NCBI RefSeq assembly: GCF_900631955.1
Contig: NZ_UZWD01000023.1
Span: 124,001-188,000 of the forward strand
Origin: Devosia equisanguinis
GTDB lineage: Bacteria; Pseudomonadota; Alphaproteobacteria; Rhizobiales; Devosiaceae
Direction: 5' to 3'
Length of the DNA stretch: 64,000 bases
A model generated the notes under the pieces. That model was not told the origin of the DNA. It made no database searches and saw only the letters and a program-made list of their open reading frames with translations. Below, piece by piece: positions 45,786 through 55,153 of this stretch; position 1 is the stretch's first letter, and every line of letters starts with the position of its first letter. Made by a program: the position numbers and the translations under genes.

Positions 45786-46010
45786 CTACCGTTTCCACCG
45801 CCCGGTGAAATAGACTTCCTCGTCATGAATGACGCGGCCCTTTTCGGTGGTGCGGAATTTCCCCGGCTCCACCTCTTCGACCCATTTCTTCTTCAGCATG
45901 CCGGCAAAGGTCTTTTCGCCGATATCCTTGAAGTCATCCGGGCCGAGGATTTTGTCCTCGCCCAGATGATAGAGGGCCTTCATTTCGCGGTTCGATGGAC
46001 GCTGTGGCAT
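45786..46010 (-). CDS. small conserved-looking protein (74 aa, winged-helix-like)
   Basis: A 74-residue basic protein beginning [17 protein letters not shown] and continuing with GEKTFAGMLKKKWVEEVEPG, then KFRTTEKGRVIHDEE. The helix-helix-strand pattern, with a turn at EPGK and TEKG, looks like a small winged helix. It follows thrS with a one-base overlap (TGATG), so it is probably cotranslated. No family name recognised. Its last codons border the palindromic repeat. Confidence 0.65.
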   Translation of the reverse strand: MPQRPSNREMKALYHLGEDKILGPDDFKDIGEKTFAGMLKKKWVEEVEPGKFRTTEKGRVIHDEEVYFTGRWKR

Positions 46011-48001
46011 CAGAGCGCTTTCTGCCCGGCTTCCTTGAGATCGGGCGGGGTCGCCTCCGCCATCAGCGCTACCAGCGCATCCATGAACGGTTGCACCTGC
46101 TGGCCCTCGGTGCCGAGACGGCGGATGGAGACATTGCCCTCCTCGGCCTCGCGCTTGCCGACCACGAACAGCAGCGGCACCTTTTGCACCGAGTGCTCGC
46201 GCACCTTGTAGTTGATCTTCTCGTTGCGCGTGTCGATCTCGGCCCGAATGCCGGCCGAACGCAGCTGGCGCACCAGCTTTTCGGCGTAATCATCGGCTTC
46301 CGAGACGATGGTGGCCACCACAACCTGGGTCGGGGCCAGCCACATCGGCATCTTGCCGGCATGGTTCTCGATCAGAATGCCGATGAAACGTTCGAGCGAT
46401 CCCAGGATGGCGCGGTGCAGCATCACGGCGAACTGGCGCGAGCCATCCTCGGCCACATAGGTGGCGTTGAGACGCTCGGGCAGCACGTAATCGAGCTGCA
46501 GCGTGCCGACCTGCCAGGACCGGCCAATGGCGTCCTTGAGATGGAATTCAAGTTTGGGCGCATAGAAAGCACCCTCGCCTTCCGCGATCTCGAAGTCATA
46601 GCCGGTGGCGCGCAGCGCATCGCCCAGAGCCTTCTCTGCCGCATCCCAACGCTCGATGGTGCCACCAAACTTTTCCGGGCGCGTCGCGAGCTTGATGACG
46701 ACGTTTTCGAAGCCGAGATGGCCATAGACCGAATAGAGCAGATGCACGAAGTGCTCGGTTTCGCTCTGGATCTGGTCTTCGCGGCAGAAAATATGCGCGT
46801 CGTCCTGCGTCATCTGACGCACGCGCATCAGGCCGTGCAGCGCGCCATGGGCCTCGTTGCGGTGGCAGCAGCCGAATTCGGCCATGCGCAGCGGCAAGTC
46901 GCGATAGGACTTGATGCCCTGGTTGAAGATCTGCACATGCGCCGGGCAGTTCATCGGCTTGAGCGCCAGGAGGTCGCCAACCTCTTCGAACACCGGACCG
47001 TCTTCGTCGGTGTTGGGCACCACGTCGGGCACCACGAACATGTTTTCGCGATATTTGCCCCAGTGGCCGGACTGTTCCCAGAACTTGGCGTTCATCAGCT
47101 GGGGCGTCTTGACTTCGACATAGCCGGCGCCATTCAGGCGACGACGGATATAGGCTTCCATCTGGTTGTAGATCACAAATCCGCGCGGATGCCAGAACAC
47201 CGAGCCCTGCGCCTCTTCCTGGAAATGGAAGAGATCGAGGTCACGGCCGATCTTGCGGTGGTCGCGCTTTTCGGCCTCTTCCACCATGACGAGGTAGGCG
47301 TCGAGCTCTTCCTTGCTCGCGAAAGCCGTCCCATAGATGCGGCTCAGCACCTCGCGATTGCTGTCGCCACGCCAATAGGCGCCGGCCACCTTGGTCAGCT
47401 TGAACGCCTGGCCGACATCTTTGACGCTGCGCATATGCGGGCCGCGGCAAAGATCGATCCACTGGCCCTGCTTGTACATCTTCAGCGACTGGTCAGCAGG
47501 AATCGCATCGACCAGTTCGACCTTGAACTCTTCGCCCTTGGCGCGGAAGAAATCCTTGGCCTGATCGCGGGTCCACACTTCCTTGGTGAAGGCTGCGCCG
47601 CGATCGATGATCTCGCTCATCTTCTTTTCGATGGTGCGCAGTTCGTCTTCCGTGAACGGGCCCTGCTGGCGATAGAAGTCGTAGTAGAAGCCGTTCTCGA
47701 TCACCGGACCGATCGTCACCTGCGTATCCGGCCAGAGCTCCTGTACCGCCTCGGCGAGCACGTGCGCGGCATCGTGCCGGATCAGTTCCAGCACGTCCTT
47801 GGAGCCACTGTCGCGCGTGACGAACTCGATCTTGCCATCGGCCTCGAGCGGGTCCGCAAGATCGGACAGCACGCCATTCCACTTCATGGCGACCGTCTTC
47901 TTGGCCAGGCTCTTGGAGATCCCTTCGACCACGGTGGTGCCGGTGGTGCCGCGCGGGAACTCGCGAGATGCACCATCGGGGAACGTCACCTTGATCGACA
48001 T
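46010..48001 (-). CDS. thrS: threonyl-tRNA synthetase
   Basis: A 663-residue class II synthetase charging tRNA-Thr. The N-terminal TGS-like domain starts [16 protein letters not shown]. The editing domain has the [17 protein letters not shown] block. In the catalytic core, motif 2 region [15 protein letters not shown] and motif 3 region are present with [18 protein letters not shown]. The anticodon-binding domain is at the C-terminus. The ATG at 48001 is preceded by GGAG with seven bases between and gives the normal length. No T-box or structured leader was found upstream. Confidence 0.96.
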   Translation of the reverse strand: MSIKVTFPDGASREFPRGTTGTTVVEGISKSLAKKTVAMKWNGVLSDLADPLEADGKIEFVTRDSGSKDVLELIRHDAAHVLAEAVQELWPDTQVTIGPVIENGFYYDFYRQQGPFTEDELRTIEKKMSEIIDRGAAFTKEVWTRDQAKDFFRAKGEEFKVELVDAIPADQSLKMYKQGQWIDLCRGPHMRSVKDVGQAFKLTKVAGAYWRGDSNREVLSRIYGTAFASKEELDAYLVMVEEAEKRDHRKIGRDLDLFHFQEEAQGSVFWHPRGFVIYNQMEAYIRRRLNGAGYVEVKTPQLMNAKFWEQSGHWGKYRENMFVVPDVVPNTDEDGPVFEEVGDLLALKPMNCPAHVQIFNQGIKSYRDLPLRMAEFGCCHRNEAHGALHGLMRVRQMTQDDAHIFCREDQIQSETEHFVHLLYSVYGHLGFENVVIKLATRPEKFGGTIERWDAAEKALGDALRATGYDFEIAEGEGAFYAPKLEFHLKDAIGRSWQVGTLQLDYVLPERLNATYVAEDGSRQFAVMLHRAILGSLERFIGILIENHAGKMPMWLAPTQVVVATIVSEADDYAEKLVRQLRSAGIRAEIDTRNEKINYKVREHSVQKVPLLFVVGKREAEEGNVSIRRLGTEGQQVQPFMDALVALMAEATPPDLKEAGQKAL

Positions 48002-48097
48002 TTCATGTCTCCAGAAATTGGGTTGAGTGCAGCGCCTGTCGCTGCAAGGGCGCCTGAATAGCACGATTTCCAGGCGATGCCAGCCTTTAGATGCCGG

Positions 48098-48499
48098 TCA
48101 TTCCGGCATGCCCTCGAACTGGGGCAGGCTGTCGGTGATCTCGTACCAGGGCGCTTTCGAGCCGACGAACATGTGGAAAGACGGGCGCACCGTGGGCGCA
48201 TCGATCAGCGTGCCCATGGCCACATGGGTGTTGCCGTTGTCGGCGATGACGGAATAGAGGAACGAACCACAGGTCCCGCAATGAACATCGTGGTTCCGGG
48301 GCGGCGTGCCATAATACAGCACAAGCTCGGCGCCATAGGTCAGGCGCAGACGACCCGTCTTGATCGCAGCCATCGGCTTGAACGCCGAGCCGGTAGCACG
48401 TCGGCAGCATGAGCAATGGCAATAAAAGGCCGCGGCAAAAGCGTCTTCGACCTCGTAGCCGACAGCGCCGCACAGGCACCCGCCCCTAAGCGTGCTCAT
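48098..48499 (-). CDS. GFA family protein (zinc-binding, CENP-V/GFA type)
   Basis: A 133-residue protein with the paired cysteine motifs of the GFA family: CLCGAV near residue 9, CHCSCCRR near 28 and CGTCGSF near 75. The founding member binds glutathione and formaldehyde, but most members have unknown activity. It overlaps the yidD gene by 14 bp and is the last gene of that leftward group. Confidence 0.85.
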   Translation of the reverse strand: MSTLRGGCLCGAVGYEVEDAFAAAFYCHCSCCRRATGSAFKPMAAIKTGRLRLTYGAELVLYYGTPPRNHDVHCGTCGSFLYSVIADNGNTHVAMGTLIDAPTVRPSFHMFVGSKAPWYEITDSLPQFEGMPE

Positions 48500-48818
48500 G
48501 CTTTTCCCCTCGCCACTGTCCGTAACGCCACGGCAAGTACCAGCGCCCCCGCTCCGGCAAGCTCGAGGGCACCGGATCGTAACCGTGAGTGCCGCCGGGC
48601 CGGCAGCGCCAGAAGCGCGCCAGCCCCATCCAGCCGCCGGGCCAGAACCCGAATTGCCAGATCGCGTCGCGGGTAAATTCCGAGCAGCTGGGCATGTGCC
48701 GGCAGGTGCGCCCCATAAAGGCGGAGAAGGTGTAGCGATAGAGTGTGATGAGGAAGACCGCGGCCACCTTGAAGGGGAAATCTATCGCCCGCCAGAACTG
48801 CGTCATGAATCGATCCAT
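48486..48818 (-). CDS. yidD: membrane protein insertion efficiency factor
   Basis: A 110-residue protein with an amphipathic N-terminal segment (FKVAAVFLITLYRYTFS) and the YidD signature CRHMPSCSEFTRDAIWQFGF, then RFWRCRPGGTHGYDPVP. It assists YidC-dependent insertion of membrane proteins. The start at 48818 overlaps the stop of the scaffold gene (TGATG). In other alphaproteobacteria yidD also lies beside an IscU-like gene. Confidence 0.92.
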   Translation of the reverse strand: MDRFMTQFWRAIDFPFKVAAVFLITLYRYTFSAFMGRTCRHMPSCSEFTRDAIWQFGFWPGGWMGLARFWRCRPGGTHGYDPVPSSLPERGRWYLPWRYGQWRGEKHEHA

Positions 48819-49270
48819 CAGCTTTGCGCCGCAACCTCTTGTGCCGACTCGAGCTTTTCCAGCGCCTGAGCGATGGCATCGAACACCAGAAGGGTGGACA
48901 TGTGCCTGTTGGGATAGTCCCGCACTGGCTCTAGATATTTGAGATCGGACCATTTGCCAGCAGGCGGCACGCCACCGGCCTTGAGCATGTCGTGCATCTG
49001 CTGGCGTACGCCGAGAAACTCGGGCACCGGCGTACCCACCACCTCGCGCGCCACCACGGCGGCAGAGGTTTGTCCCAAAGCACAGGCGGACACGTCGTGG
49101 CCATAGGCGACGATCACGCCACCCTCGACCTTGAGGTCGATCTCGATCACCGAGCCACAGACGCGGCTGACCTTGCGCGCCGAAGCGTCGGCATCGGTCA
49201 GGCGCCCCGGCTGGACCGCATTGCCGGCCAGGTCGAGGATTTTTTCGGAATAGAGATCGCTGAGCTCCAT
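48818..49270 (-). CDS. iron-sulfur cluster assembly scaffold-like protein (IscU/NifU N-terminal)
   Basis: A 150-residue IscU-like protein. Cys38 (RVCGSVIEID) and Cys63 (SACALGQTSA) match the first two cluster ligands. The third ligand is not a cysteine: the expected spot near residue 124 reads RHMSTLL. This two-cysteine form is known in alphaproteobacteria that build clusters with the SUF system, so it may not be a full scaffold. It is cotranslated with yidD and diverges from folE. Confidence 0.82.
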   Translation of the reverse strand: MELSDLYSEKILDLAGNAVQPGRLTDADASARKVSRVCGSVIEIDLKVEGGVIVAYGHDVSACALGQTSAAVVAREVVGTPVPEFLGVRQQMHDMLKAGGVPPAGKWSDLKYLEPVRDYPNRHMSTLLVFDAIAQALEKLESAQEVAAQS

Positions 49271-49420
49271 GGCGGCGGCAATTCTGTTTCTTGTTCCGGT
49301 CTCGTTCCGCTTCTATATAGGAGCTCTCCAGCGGACTGTCAGAACAATCTGCTGCTGACATGATCCGACACGCCTACAGCCACGTTATATCAAGCGGTCG
49401 CAACGCAAGGAGCCCGACCT

Positions 49421-50047
49421 ATGGACGCCCCAGTCAAGCCGCTCAAGCCAGCGACCACGAGCCAGGTCGCATTGCCCCGCCCGACCAAGGAAGAAGCCGA
49501 AGCCGCCGTGCGGACGTTGATCGCCTGGGCCGGAGACGACCCCAATCGCGAGGGCCTGTTGGACACCCCCGCGCGCGTCGCCAAGGCCTATGGCGAGCTG
49601 TTCGCCGGCTATGGCCAGGATGCAGCAGCGGTGCTGTCCAAGACCTTCAAGGAGGTCGGTGGCTACGACGATCTGGTGCTGGTCCGGGACATTCCCTTCT
49701 ACGCCCATTGCGAGCACCACATGGTGCCCTTCTATGGCAAGGCCCATATCGCCTACCTCCCCCATGACGGGGTAGTGGGCCTGTCCAAGCTGGCACGGCT
49801 GGTCGAAGTTTTTGCACGGCGCCTGCAGACGCAGGAAACCATGACGGCGCAGATCATCGACGCCATCAACGAAAACCTGGGCCCGCGCGGCGCGGCGGTT
49901 ATGCTCGAGGCCGAGCATATGTGCATGACCATGCGTGGCATCAAGGCGCATGACGTCAAGACGGTTACGCACCGCTTCACGGGGGTCTTTGCCGAAGATC
50001 GCGTCGAGCAGGATCGTTTCTTTGCCATGGTGGCCGGCCGCCGTTAG
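49421..50047 (+). CDS. folE: GTP cyclohydrolase I
   Basis: A 208-residue enzyme opening folate (and queuosine/pterin) synthesis from GTP. The zinc and catalytic residues lie in [12 protein letters not shown] (Cys97, His99, His100) and in the later [13 protein letters not shown] with a second Cys. [19 protein letters not shown] is the tetramer helix. The start at 49421 has AAGGAG twelve bases upstream. It diverges from the Fe-S scaffold gene. Confidence 0.95.
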   Translation: MDAPVKPLKPATTSQVALPRPTKEEAEAAVRTLIAWAGDDPNREGLLDTPARVAKAYGELFAGYGQDAAAVLSKTFKEVGGYDDLVLVRDIPFYAHCEHHMVPFYGKAHIAYLPHDGVVGLSKLARLVEVFARRLQTQETMTAQIIDAINENLGPRGAAVMLEAEHMCMTMRGIKAHDVKTVTHRFTGVFAEDRVEQDRFFAMVAGRR

Positions 50048-50255
50048 GGCGGTCCGCAATTCCTCGTTCCACATTCACGAAACTGCGCAGTGCCAGTGCT
50101 AAATTAGCGCTGGCCTCTTGCTGCCTAAAGGTCTAGACCGGCCGGGCAATGACAGACCCTTCCTTACGGAACGCATCGACAATCAAGAGCAGCAAAGCGC
50201 TATAGCGCCCGGGTTATCCGGCGCGCGACAGCGCCGGCAAACCATGGAGCCAGCC

Positions 50256-51239
50256 ATGCTGAAAGCCTTCTCCTGCGCCAGCGATCTGCTGACCGAAACC
50301 GAATTCACCGGCGACCCCAGCGGCCTGGTCTGGATTGATCTGATCAATCCCTCGCGTGATGAAGACCGCGCCGTCGAAGAGGCCCTGGGCATCGTCATCC
50401 CCTCGCAAGCCGACATGGCCGAGATCGAGCTCTCCGCTCGCCTCTATCACGAGGACGGCGCCGAGTTCCTGACCATGACGGCACTGGCCAATCTCGATAC
50501 CGATGACGCCATCAAGATGCCGGTGACCTTCATCCTCAAGGGCACAACGCTGGTGACGGTGCGCTGGTGCGATCCGCGCCCCTTTTCGGCCTATCGCGTC
50601 CGCGCCGCCAAGCAGAAGGATACACCTTCACGCACCGGCGAACATGTCATGCTCGGCCTCTTGGAAGCACTGATCGACCGCATGGCGGACGCGCTGGAAC
50701 GGCTCGGCACCGATGTCGATCACATCTCCCGCGACATCTTCCGCAACAAGTCGCGCAACGTCTCCAAGAAGACGCGCGACCTGCAGGCGGTGATCGAAAA
50801 GATCGGCGCCAAGGCCGAACTGCTGAACCTGATTCAGGAAAGCCTTGTCAGCATTGGGCGGCTAACCGCCTATCACGGCGCCATGGACGACACACCGCGC
50901 AAAAGCGCGGTGAACAAGGAAAACCGCAACCTGCTCAAGGTCGTGCAGCGCGACGCCATCTCGCTTGGAGAACATGCAAGGGGACTCAATGGCCGCGCCA
51001 GCTTCCTGCTAGATGCGACGCTGGGCCTCATCAATCTCGAGCAGAACCAGATCATCAAAATCTTCTCGGTCGCCGCCGTCGTCTTCCTGCCGCCCACCCT
51101 GGTAGCCTCAATCTATGGCATGAACTTCGACATCATGCCGGAACTGCATTGGGATTTTGGCTATCCCTTCGCGATCTTCCTGATGATCCTGTTCGCCGTG
51201 CTGCCTTATCTGTTCTTCAAGCGGAAGGGCTGGCTGTAA
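50256..51239 (+). CDS. corA: CorA-like magnesium transporter
   Basis: A 327-residue ion channel. The N-terminal cytoplasmic domain is followed by a long helix (about residues 150-260) and two C-terminal membrane segments. The selectivity motif GMN is in ASIYGMNFDIMPE between the two segments, and the tail is basic (FKRKGWL). The ATG at 50256 has GGAG six bases upstream; an in-frame ATG at 50244 also exists. It would carry Mg2+, or Co2+/Ni2+. No Mg2+ riboswitch was seen upstream. Confidence 0.92.
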   Translation: MLKAFSCASDLLTETEFTGDPSGLVWIDLINPSRDEDRAVEEALGIVIPSQADMAEIELSARLYHEDGAEFLTMTALANLDTDDAIKMPVTFILKGTTLVTVRWCDPRPFSAYRVRAAKQKDTPSRTGEHVMLGLLEALIDRMADALERLGTDVDHISRDIFRNKSRNVSKKTRDLQAVIEKIGAKAELLNLIQESLVSIGRLTAYHGAMDDTPRKSAVNKENRNLLKVVQRDAISLGEHARGLNGRASFLLDATLGLINLEQNQIIKIFSVAAVVFLPPTLVASIYGMNFDIMPELHWDFGYPFAIFLMILFAVLPYLFFKRKGWL

Positions 51240-51270
51240 GGCCTGCCGGACGGTCCTTATACCCTCGCCG

Positions 51271-51353
51271 CGCATCACCCTTGGGCTTGATCCGAGGGGC
51301 TTGTGCGGAGTTTGCCATGGGAAAGTGAAAAGCCCTCGGGTCACGCCCGAGGG
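51271..51353. repeat. intergenic palindromic elements (CCTCGGGC type)
   Basis: ACCCTTGGGCTTGATCCGAG at 51277-51296 is a degenerate form of the CCTCGGGCTTGACCCGAGG element common between genes of Hyphomicrobiales. A second palindrome, CCCTCGGG-TCACG-CCCGAGGG (51333-51353), follows. Either could end the corA transcript. They lie in the 215-bp gap before hisI. Confidence 0.6.
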
Positions 51354-51454
51354 TGACGTGCTGTGAATGCGGTGGCATTTCAGAAGCCTGCCTCCCCCTT
51401 CCCCTCATCCCGCGTCCACGCTAAAGCCCGCTTACGCCAACCGGAGCCACGGCC

Positions 51455-51907
51455 ATGACCATCGCTTTCGCCGATCCGAAATCACTCGACCACGCAGCGC
51501 TCGAAGAAGGCACTGCCTTTGCGCCGCGCTTCGATGCGCATGGCCTGGTGACGGTGGTCACCATCGAAGAGGGCAGCAATGCCGTGCTGATGGTGGCGCA
51601 TATGAATGCCGAGACGCTGTCGCTCACGCTCGAAACCGGCATCGCCCATTACTGGTCGCGGTCGCGCCAGTCGATCTGGAAGAAGGGCGAGACCTCGGGC
51701 GAATTGCAGGAAGTGGTGGAGATGCGCGTCGATTGCGACCAGGATTGCCTGGTCATGGCCGTGCGCCAGACCGGCCGCGGCGCTGCCTGCCACACCGGCC
51801 GCAAATCCTGCTTCTATCGCCGCGTCGCGATCAAGGACGGCGCGGCGGTGCTCGAAGACACCGGCATGCCGCGCCTCTTTGATCCGCACGCAGTTTACGG
51901 CCACTGA
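51455..51907 (+). CDS. hisI: phosphoribosyl-AMP cyclohydrolase
   Basis: A 150-residue enzyme of histidine synthesis that opens the adenine ring of phosphoribosyl-AMP. The metal-site sequences [18 protein letters not shown] and [15 protein letters not shown] are present, and the late [11 protein letters not shown] carries the other zinc cysteines. The separate HisE activity is not fused, as is usual in this order. The ATG has GGAG nine bases upstream. Other his genes are not in the window. Confidence 0.94.
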   Translation: MTIAFADPKSLDHAALEEGTAFAPRFDAHGLVTVVTIEEGSNAVLMVAHMNAETLSLTLETGIAHYWSRSRQSIWKKGETSGELQEVVEMRVDCDQDCLVMAVRQTGRGAACHTGRKSCFYRRVAIKDGAAVLEDTGMPRLFDPHAVYGH

Positions 51908-51911
51908 CCGG

Positions 51912-52667
51912 TCAGGGCGCTGGCGCGGGCGGCGGCACCGGCCGCTCGAACAGCCCCACCATCAGCATGCCGGCTATGAAACCGCCCAGATGCGCCTGCC
52001 AGGCGATTCCCAGGCTGGTGCCCGTCAGCAATGGCAGGAAGGGAATGGCGGCGTTCAAAATCAGCCATATCAGCGCGAAATAGCGCGACCTTGGATTGGT
52101 AAAGACCTCGCCGATGCTCGCCAATTTGCGCCCAAGAATCACCTGCTGGCCGGTTTCGGGATGGCGCGCCACCAGCACCGGCTGGAAGATGAAGCGCGTC
52201 GCCGCCCCGGTCAGGCCAGCGACGCCACCGGATGCACCAATGAGATAGACCCCATCGCGCAGCGTGAAGGCGGCAAAGGCTGCCGCACCCGCCGCCGCCG
52301 AAACCAGGAATATCACCAGCATCGCCCCTGCCCCATATCGCCGCGCCACCGGGGTGGCGAAGATGGCCAACCAGGCGACATTGATCAGCAGGTGGTCCCA
52401 ACCGCCGTGAAGGAAGGCGTGTGAAAACGGCGTCCAGATCAGCGGCATGGCGATGCCGATATCCTGTGCCGCCAGCCAGATGCGGGCGGGCTGGAACGCG
52501 AACCAGAAAATCAGCTGCTGCTGGCCTTCGGGGTTAAGAACCAGGGTTGATGCGAGGTGAATCGCGACGAGCACGCCGGCAAGCACGGTCACCGCGCCCG
52601 GAAGCAGAAAGATTGGCTCGCGCGCTGGAGAGCCCTGATTGGCGGGCCCTTGCCCCTGATCACTCAT
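51912..52667 (-). CDS. rhomboid family intramembrane serine protease
   Basis: A 251-residue membrane protein with six or so hydrophobic segments. The catalytic serine is Ser146 in GASGGVAG and the histidine is His226 in AHLGGF, the normal dyad. HAFLHGGWDHLLINV is the conserved His-rich loop. The start at 52667 has AGGA upstream, and the upstream in-frame ATG at 52718 is less likely. It converges on hisI with a gap of four bases. The proline-rich C-terminal tail is unusual but short. Confidence 0.88.
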   Translation of the reverse strand: MSDQGQGPANQGSPAREPIFLLPGAVTVLAGVLVAIHLASTLVLNPEGQQQLIFWFAFQPARIWLAAQDIGIAMPLIWTPFSHAFLHGGWDHLLINVAWLAIFATPVARRYGAGAMLVIFLVSAAAGAAAFAAFTLRDGVYLIGASGGVAGLTGAATRFIFQPVLVARHPETGQQVILGRKLASIGEVFTNPRSRYFALIWLILNAAIPFLPLLTGTSLGIAWQAHLGGFIAGMLMVGLFERPVPPPAPAP

Positions 52668-52852
52668 CGAATAGTCCTGAACCTGAGGTGCTGCGCCACT
52701 TTGCGTTAACTTTTCCACATTGGGACAGCCGCGTTAACCTTAACTTTTCTTTAAGCGGGCGTTTGCGTCGGCATTTTGCCATTGTCTCGGACGCGGCGGA
52801 CGCGCTCCCAGGGGGTGAGCGCCTCCCCTGCTTGGAATGGCGGGTCCAGACG

Positions 52853-53506
52853 ATGCAGATGTCGAGCACCAAGACGCTCTATACCTATTGGAACACGATT
52901 CGCGGCTCCCGCAGCGCGCCGGATCGCCGCGACATCGACCCGACCCGCATCCGCGAAGCGCTTGCCAACACCTTTATTCTCGAACTCGACGAGTCCGACC
53001 GCTTCTCGTTCCGCCTGGCCGGATCGCATCTGTGCACCAGCTATTGCCGCGAATTGAAGGGTCGCTCCTTCTCGGCGCTCTGGCACGACCGCGACAACGA
53101 CGCCATGGAGACCCTGCTCCGCGCCGTGACCGAAGATCATGCCGTGGCGCTGGTGACCTTCCAGGGCACCACAGCCCTGCACACCAAGACCAATTTCGAA
53201 GCCATTCTCATGCCGCTGCGCCATAATGGCACCACCCATACGCGGGTGCTGGGCGCGATGACGGCACTCGATGAGCCCTATTGGCTCGGGGTGCAGCCGA
53301 TCCTCGAGCAGCGGATCACCGGTCTGCGCCTGATCTGGCCGGATGAAGTGCCTGCCGAGGAAACCGTGCGCGAGGTCGCCTCCAGCGTCGTCAATGACGT
53401 GCACTTCGCCCACAGCGCCCCATCCTTGGCCATGCCGACAACGGTCTATGGCCGCTCAGCACGCCGTTATGCCCACCTGGCGGTCATCGACGGCGGCCGG
53501 AACTGA
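52853..53506 (+). CDS. PAS domain-containing protein (PAS_5)
   Basis: A 217-residue soluble protein with one PAS_5-type domain (formerly DUF1457). RRDIDPTRIREALANTFILELDESDRFSFRLAGSHLC-type spacing gives the N-terminal half, and TFQGTTALHTKTNFEAILMPLRHNG the second. No kinase or output domain is attached. These proteins are abundant in Hyphomicrobiales, and their ligands are unknown. The start is the ATG at 52853, although the frame is open from 52547. Confidence 0.8.
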   Translation: MQMSSTKTLYTYWNTIRGSRSAPDRRDIDPTRIREALANTFILELDESDRFSFRLAGSHLCTSYCRELKGRSFSALWHDRDNDAMETLLRAVTEDHAVALVTFQGTTALHTKTNFEAILMPLRHNGTTHTRVLGAMTALDEPYWLGVQPILEQRITGLRLIWPDEVPAEETVREVASSVVNDVHFAHSAPSLAMPTTVYGRSARRYAHLAVIDGGRN

Positions 53507-53615
53507 TTGAACGCGCGGCATTTTCCGCGTGTTCTGCTGACCACCAACACCATGCGTTAACCAAGATCGCTTAGCCTGCTTGTGGAAAACCCTCGAGGCT
53601 GGGACCGGTTGACGC

Positions 53616-54245
53616 ATGCTAAGTGATGACATCTCCTCGCCGGATATCGTGGCCGTTCGCCCTCGTGCGAACGAAGAGCGTTTTCAGCGCGTCAAGGTGT
53701 CGATTCTCGGCCGCTACATGCTGGCCGATCGCCGCGAATTCCCCTGCCAGGTGCTGTCCATGTCGCCCGGCGATGCCGTGGTCATCGCCCCGGTCTCGGG
53801 GATCAATGGCGAACGCGTCATCGCCTATCTCGATCATATCGGGCGCGTCGAAGGCACCATTATCGGTCAGATCGATGGCGGCTTCGTCATGGATATCGCC
53901 GCCTCGCCGCGCAAACGCGACAAGATGGCTGCCCAGCTGACCTGGCTGGCCAATAAGGATTTGCTCAACCTGCCGGAAGACCGCCGGCATGAGCGCGTCG
54001 TCCCCGACATCCGCCACTCGACCATCGTGCTCGATGACGGCCGTCGCTACAACTGCAAGATCATCGATATTTCGCTCTCTGGCGCGGCCATCGAGCTCGA
54101 CGTTCGCCCGGCCATGGGCACGCCGGTGACGCTGGGCCGCATGCGCGCCCGCGTCGTGCGCCATTTCCAGAATGGGGTCGCGGTCGAGTTCGCCGCATCC
54201 CAGGAAATGCTGACCGTGGTGCAGCAGAACCTCCGGATGAACTGA
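53616..54245 (+). CDS. PilZ domain-containing protein (tandem PilZ)
   Basis: A 209-residue protein with two PilZ-like units. The second (residues about 120-205) has the c-di-GMP motif RxxxR in RRHERVVPDIR and the partner DISLSGAAI. The first (about 20-100), ERFQRVKVSILGRYML, has a degenerate partner motif SMSPGDAV. It probably senses c-di-GMP through the second unit. It lies 172 bp before the transglutaminase-like peptidase gene, a pairing of interest for surface adhesion control. Confidence 0.85.
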   Translation: MLSDDISSPDIVAVRPRANEERFQRVKVSILGRYMLADRREFPCQVLSMSPGDAVVIAPVSGINGERVIAYLDHIGRVEGTIIGQIDGGFVMDIAASPRKRDKMAAQLTWLANKDLLNLPEDRRHERVVPDIRHSTIVLDDGRRYNCKIIDISLSGAAIELDVRPAMGTPVTLGRMRARVVRHFQNGVAVEFAASQEMLTVVQQNLRMN

Positions 54246-54417
54246 CGCGCCCAGAGGCAGGCCGGCACTGTGCCGCGACGGGTCGGATTCAGTTGGTTAA
54301 TGCAACCCTGCAAGCCCCTGTAAAATACCGATAAAATTCGCATAAAAACTGTCTCGCAGTTTTCGGGTCGGGGCAATGGCCCCTCTCTAACGTGGTCTCC
54401 ATCAGGGAGATCGCGTT

Positions 54418-55047
54418 ATGGCAATCAACAACAAGGGCGTGCTGGCGGGACTTATCGCCGCTTTCGTGGCAATCGCCTGCGCTGCACCGGCTGCAGCACT
54501 CGACCTTACCAATGTCGCCTTCATCCAAACCGCGACCGGGACCACCTCGATCCCCGTTGGCCACCTGGAATTCTGCAAGAGCCGCGCCAATGAGTGCCGT
54601 CCCAATGACGGTGTGGTCGAGGCCATGCCGCTCAACGAGACCAATTGGCAGCAGCTGGTTTCAGTGAATGCCTATTACAACCAGACGATCCAGCCGGCGA
54701 CCGACATGGAGCTCTATGGCGTGGAAGAGTTCTGGACCTACCCCACCAGCGGCTACGGCGATTGCGAGGACTACGCGCTGATCAAGCGGCGTGACCTGAT
54801 CAATGCCGGCTGGCACCCCAGCACGCTGATGGTGGCCGTGGTCCGCCAGACCAATGGCGATGGCCATGCCGTGCTTATTGCCCGCACCGATCGTGGCGAC
54901 CTGGTGCTCGACAACCAGGATGGTACCATCCGCCTGTGGAGCGACACGCCTTACCAGTTCATCAAGCGCCAGTCGCAGGCCCATGCCGGCCAGTGGGTCG
55001 ACATGATTGATACCCGCCCGATGGTGATTGCGGCCAGCACCCGCTGA
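54418..55047 (+). CDS. transglutaminase-like cysteine proteinase (BTLCP, LapG-like)
   Basis: A 209-residue exported protein. The signal peptide covers about residues 1-27 (ending APAAALD). The catalytic triad of the BTLCP family is visible: Cys116 in YGDCEDYAL, His150 in GDGHAVLIA and Asp165 in LVLDNQDG. In Pseudomonas, the family member LapG cuts a surface adhesin when c-di-GMP falls. No LapD-type receptor or large adhesin gene is in the window. Confidence 0.88.
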   Translation: MAINNKGVLAGLIAAFVAIACAAPAAALDLTNVAFIQTATGTTSIPVGHLEFCKSRANECRPNDGVVEAMPLNETNWQQLVSVNAYYNQTIQPATDMELYGVEEFWTYPTSGYGDCEDYALIKRRDLINAGWHPSTLMVAVVRQTNGDGHAVLIARTDRGDLVLDNQDGTIRLWSDTPYQFIKRQSQAHAGQWVDMIDTRPMVIAASTR

Positions 55048-55093
55048 GAGTTTCCGAGCCCCGCCCCAAGCTTTCCCTGATAGGGGTTCGAAG

Positions 55094-55130
55094 AGCAAGG
55101 CCGGTCACGCGCAAGCGGACCGGCCTTGCT
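55094..55130. terminator. bidirectional hairpin terminator
   Basis: AGCAAGGCCGGTC (55094-55106) pairs perfectly over 13 bases with GACCGGCCTTGCT (55118-55130). It separates the convergent BTLCP gene and the small membrane protein gene. Confidence 0.85.
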
Positions 55131-55153
55131 GTATTCGGCGCTGGCAAAAGCGC

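Noticed and set aside
45995-48061. Plus-strand open frame of 688 codons opposite thrS
   Set aside because: It is the complement of a well-conserved synthetase gene; long antisense frames are common at this GC content. Similar frames at 24066-26093 and 31636-33273 were rejected for the same reason.
48002-48097. A T-box or other leader in front of thrS
   Set aside because: The spacer to the next gene is under 100 bp and shows no conserved antiterminator element.
50048-50255. A magnesium riboswitch upstream of corA
   Set aside because: No extended helical leader or terminator structure was found in these 208 bases.
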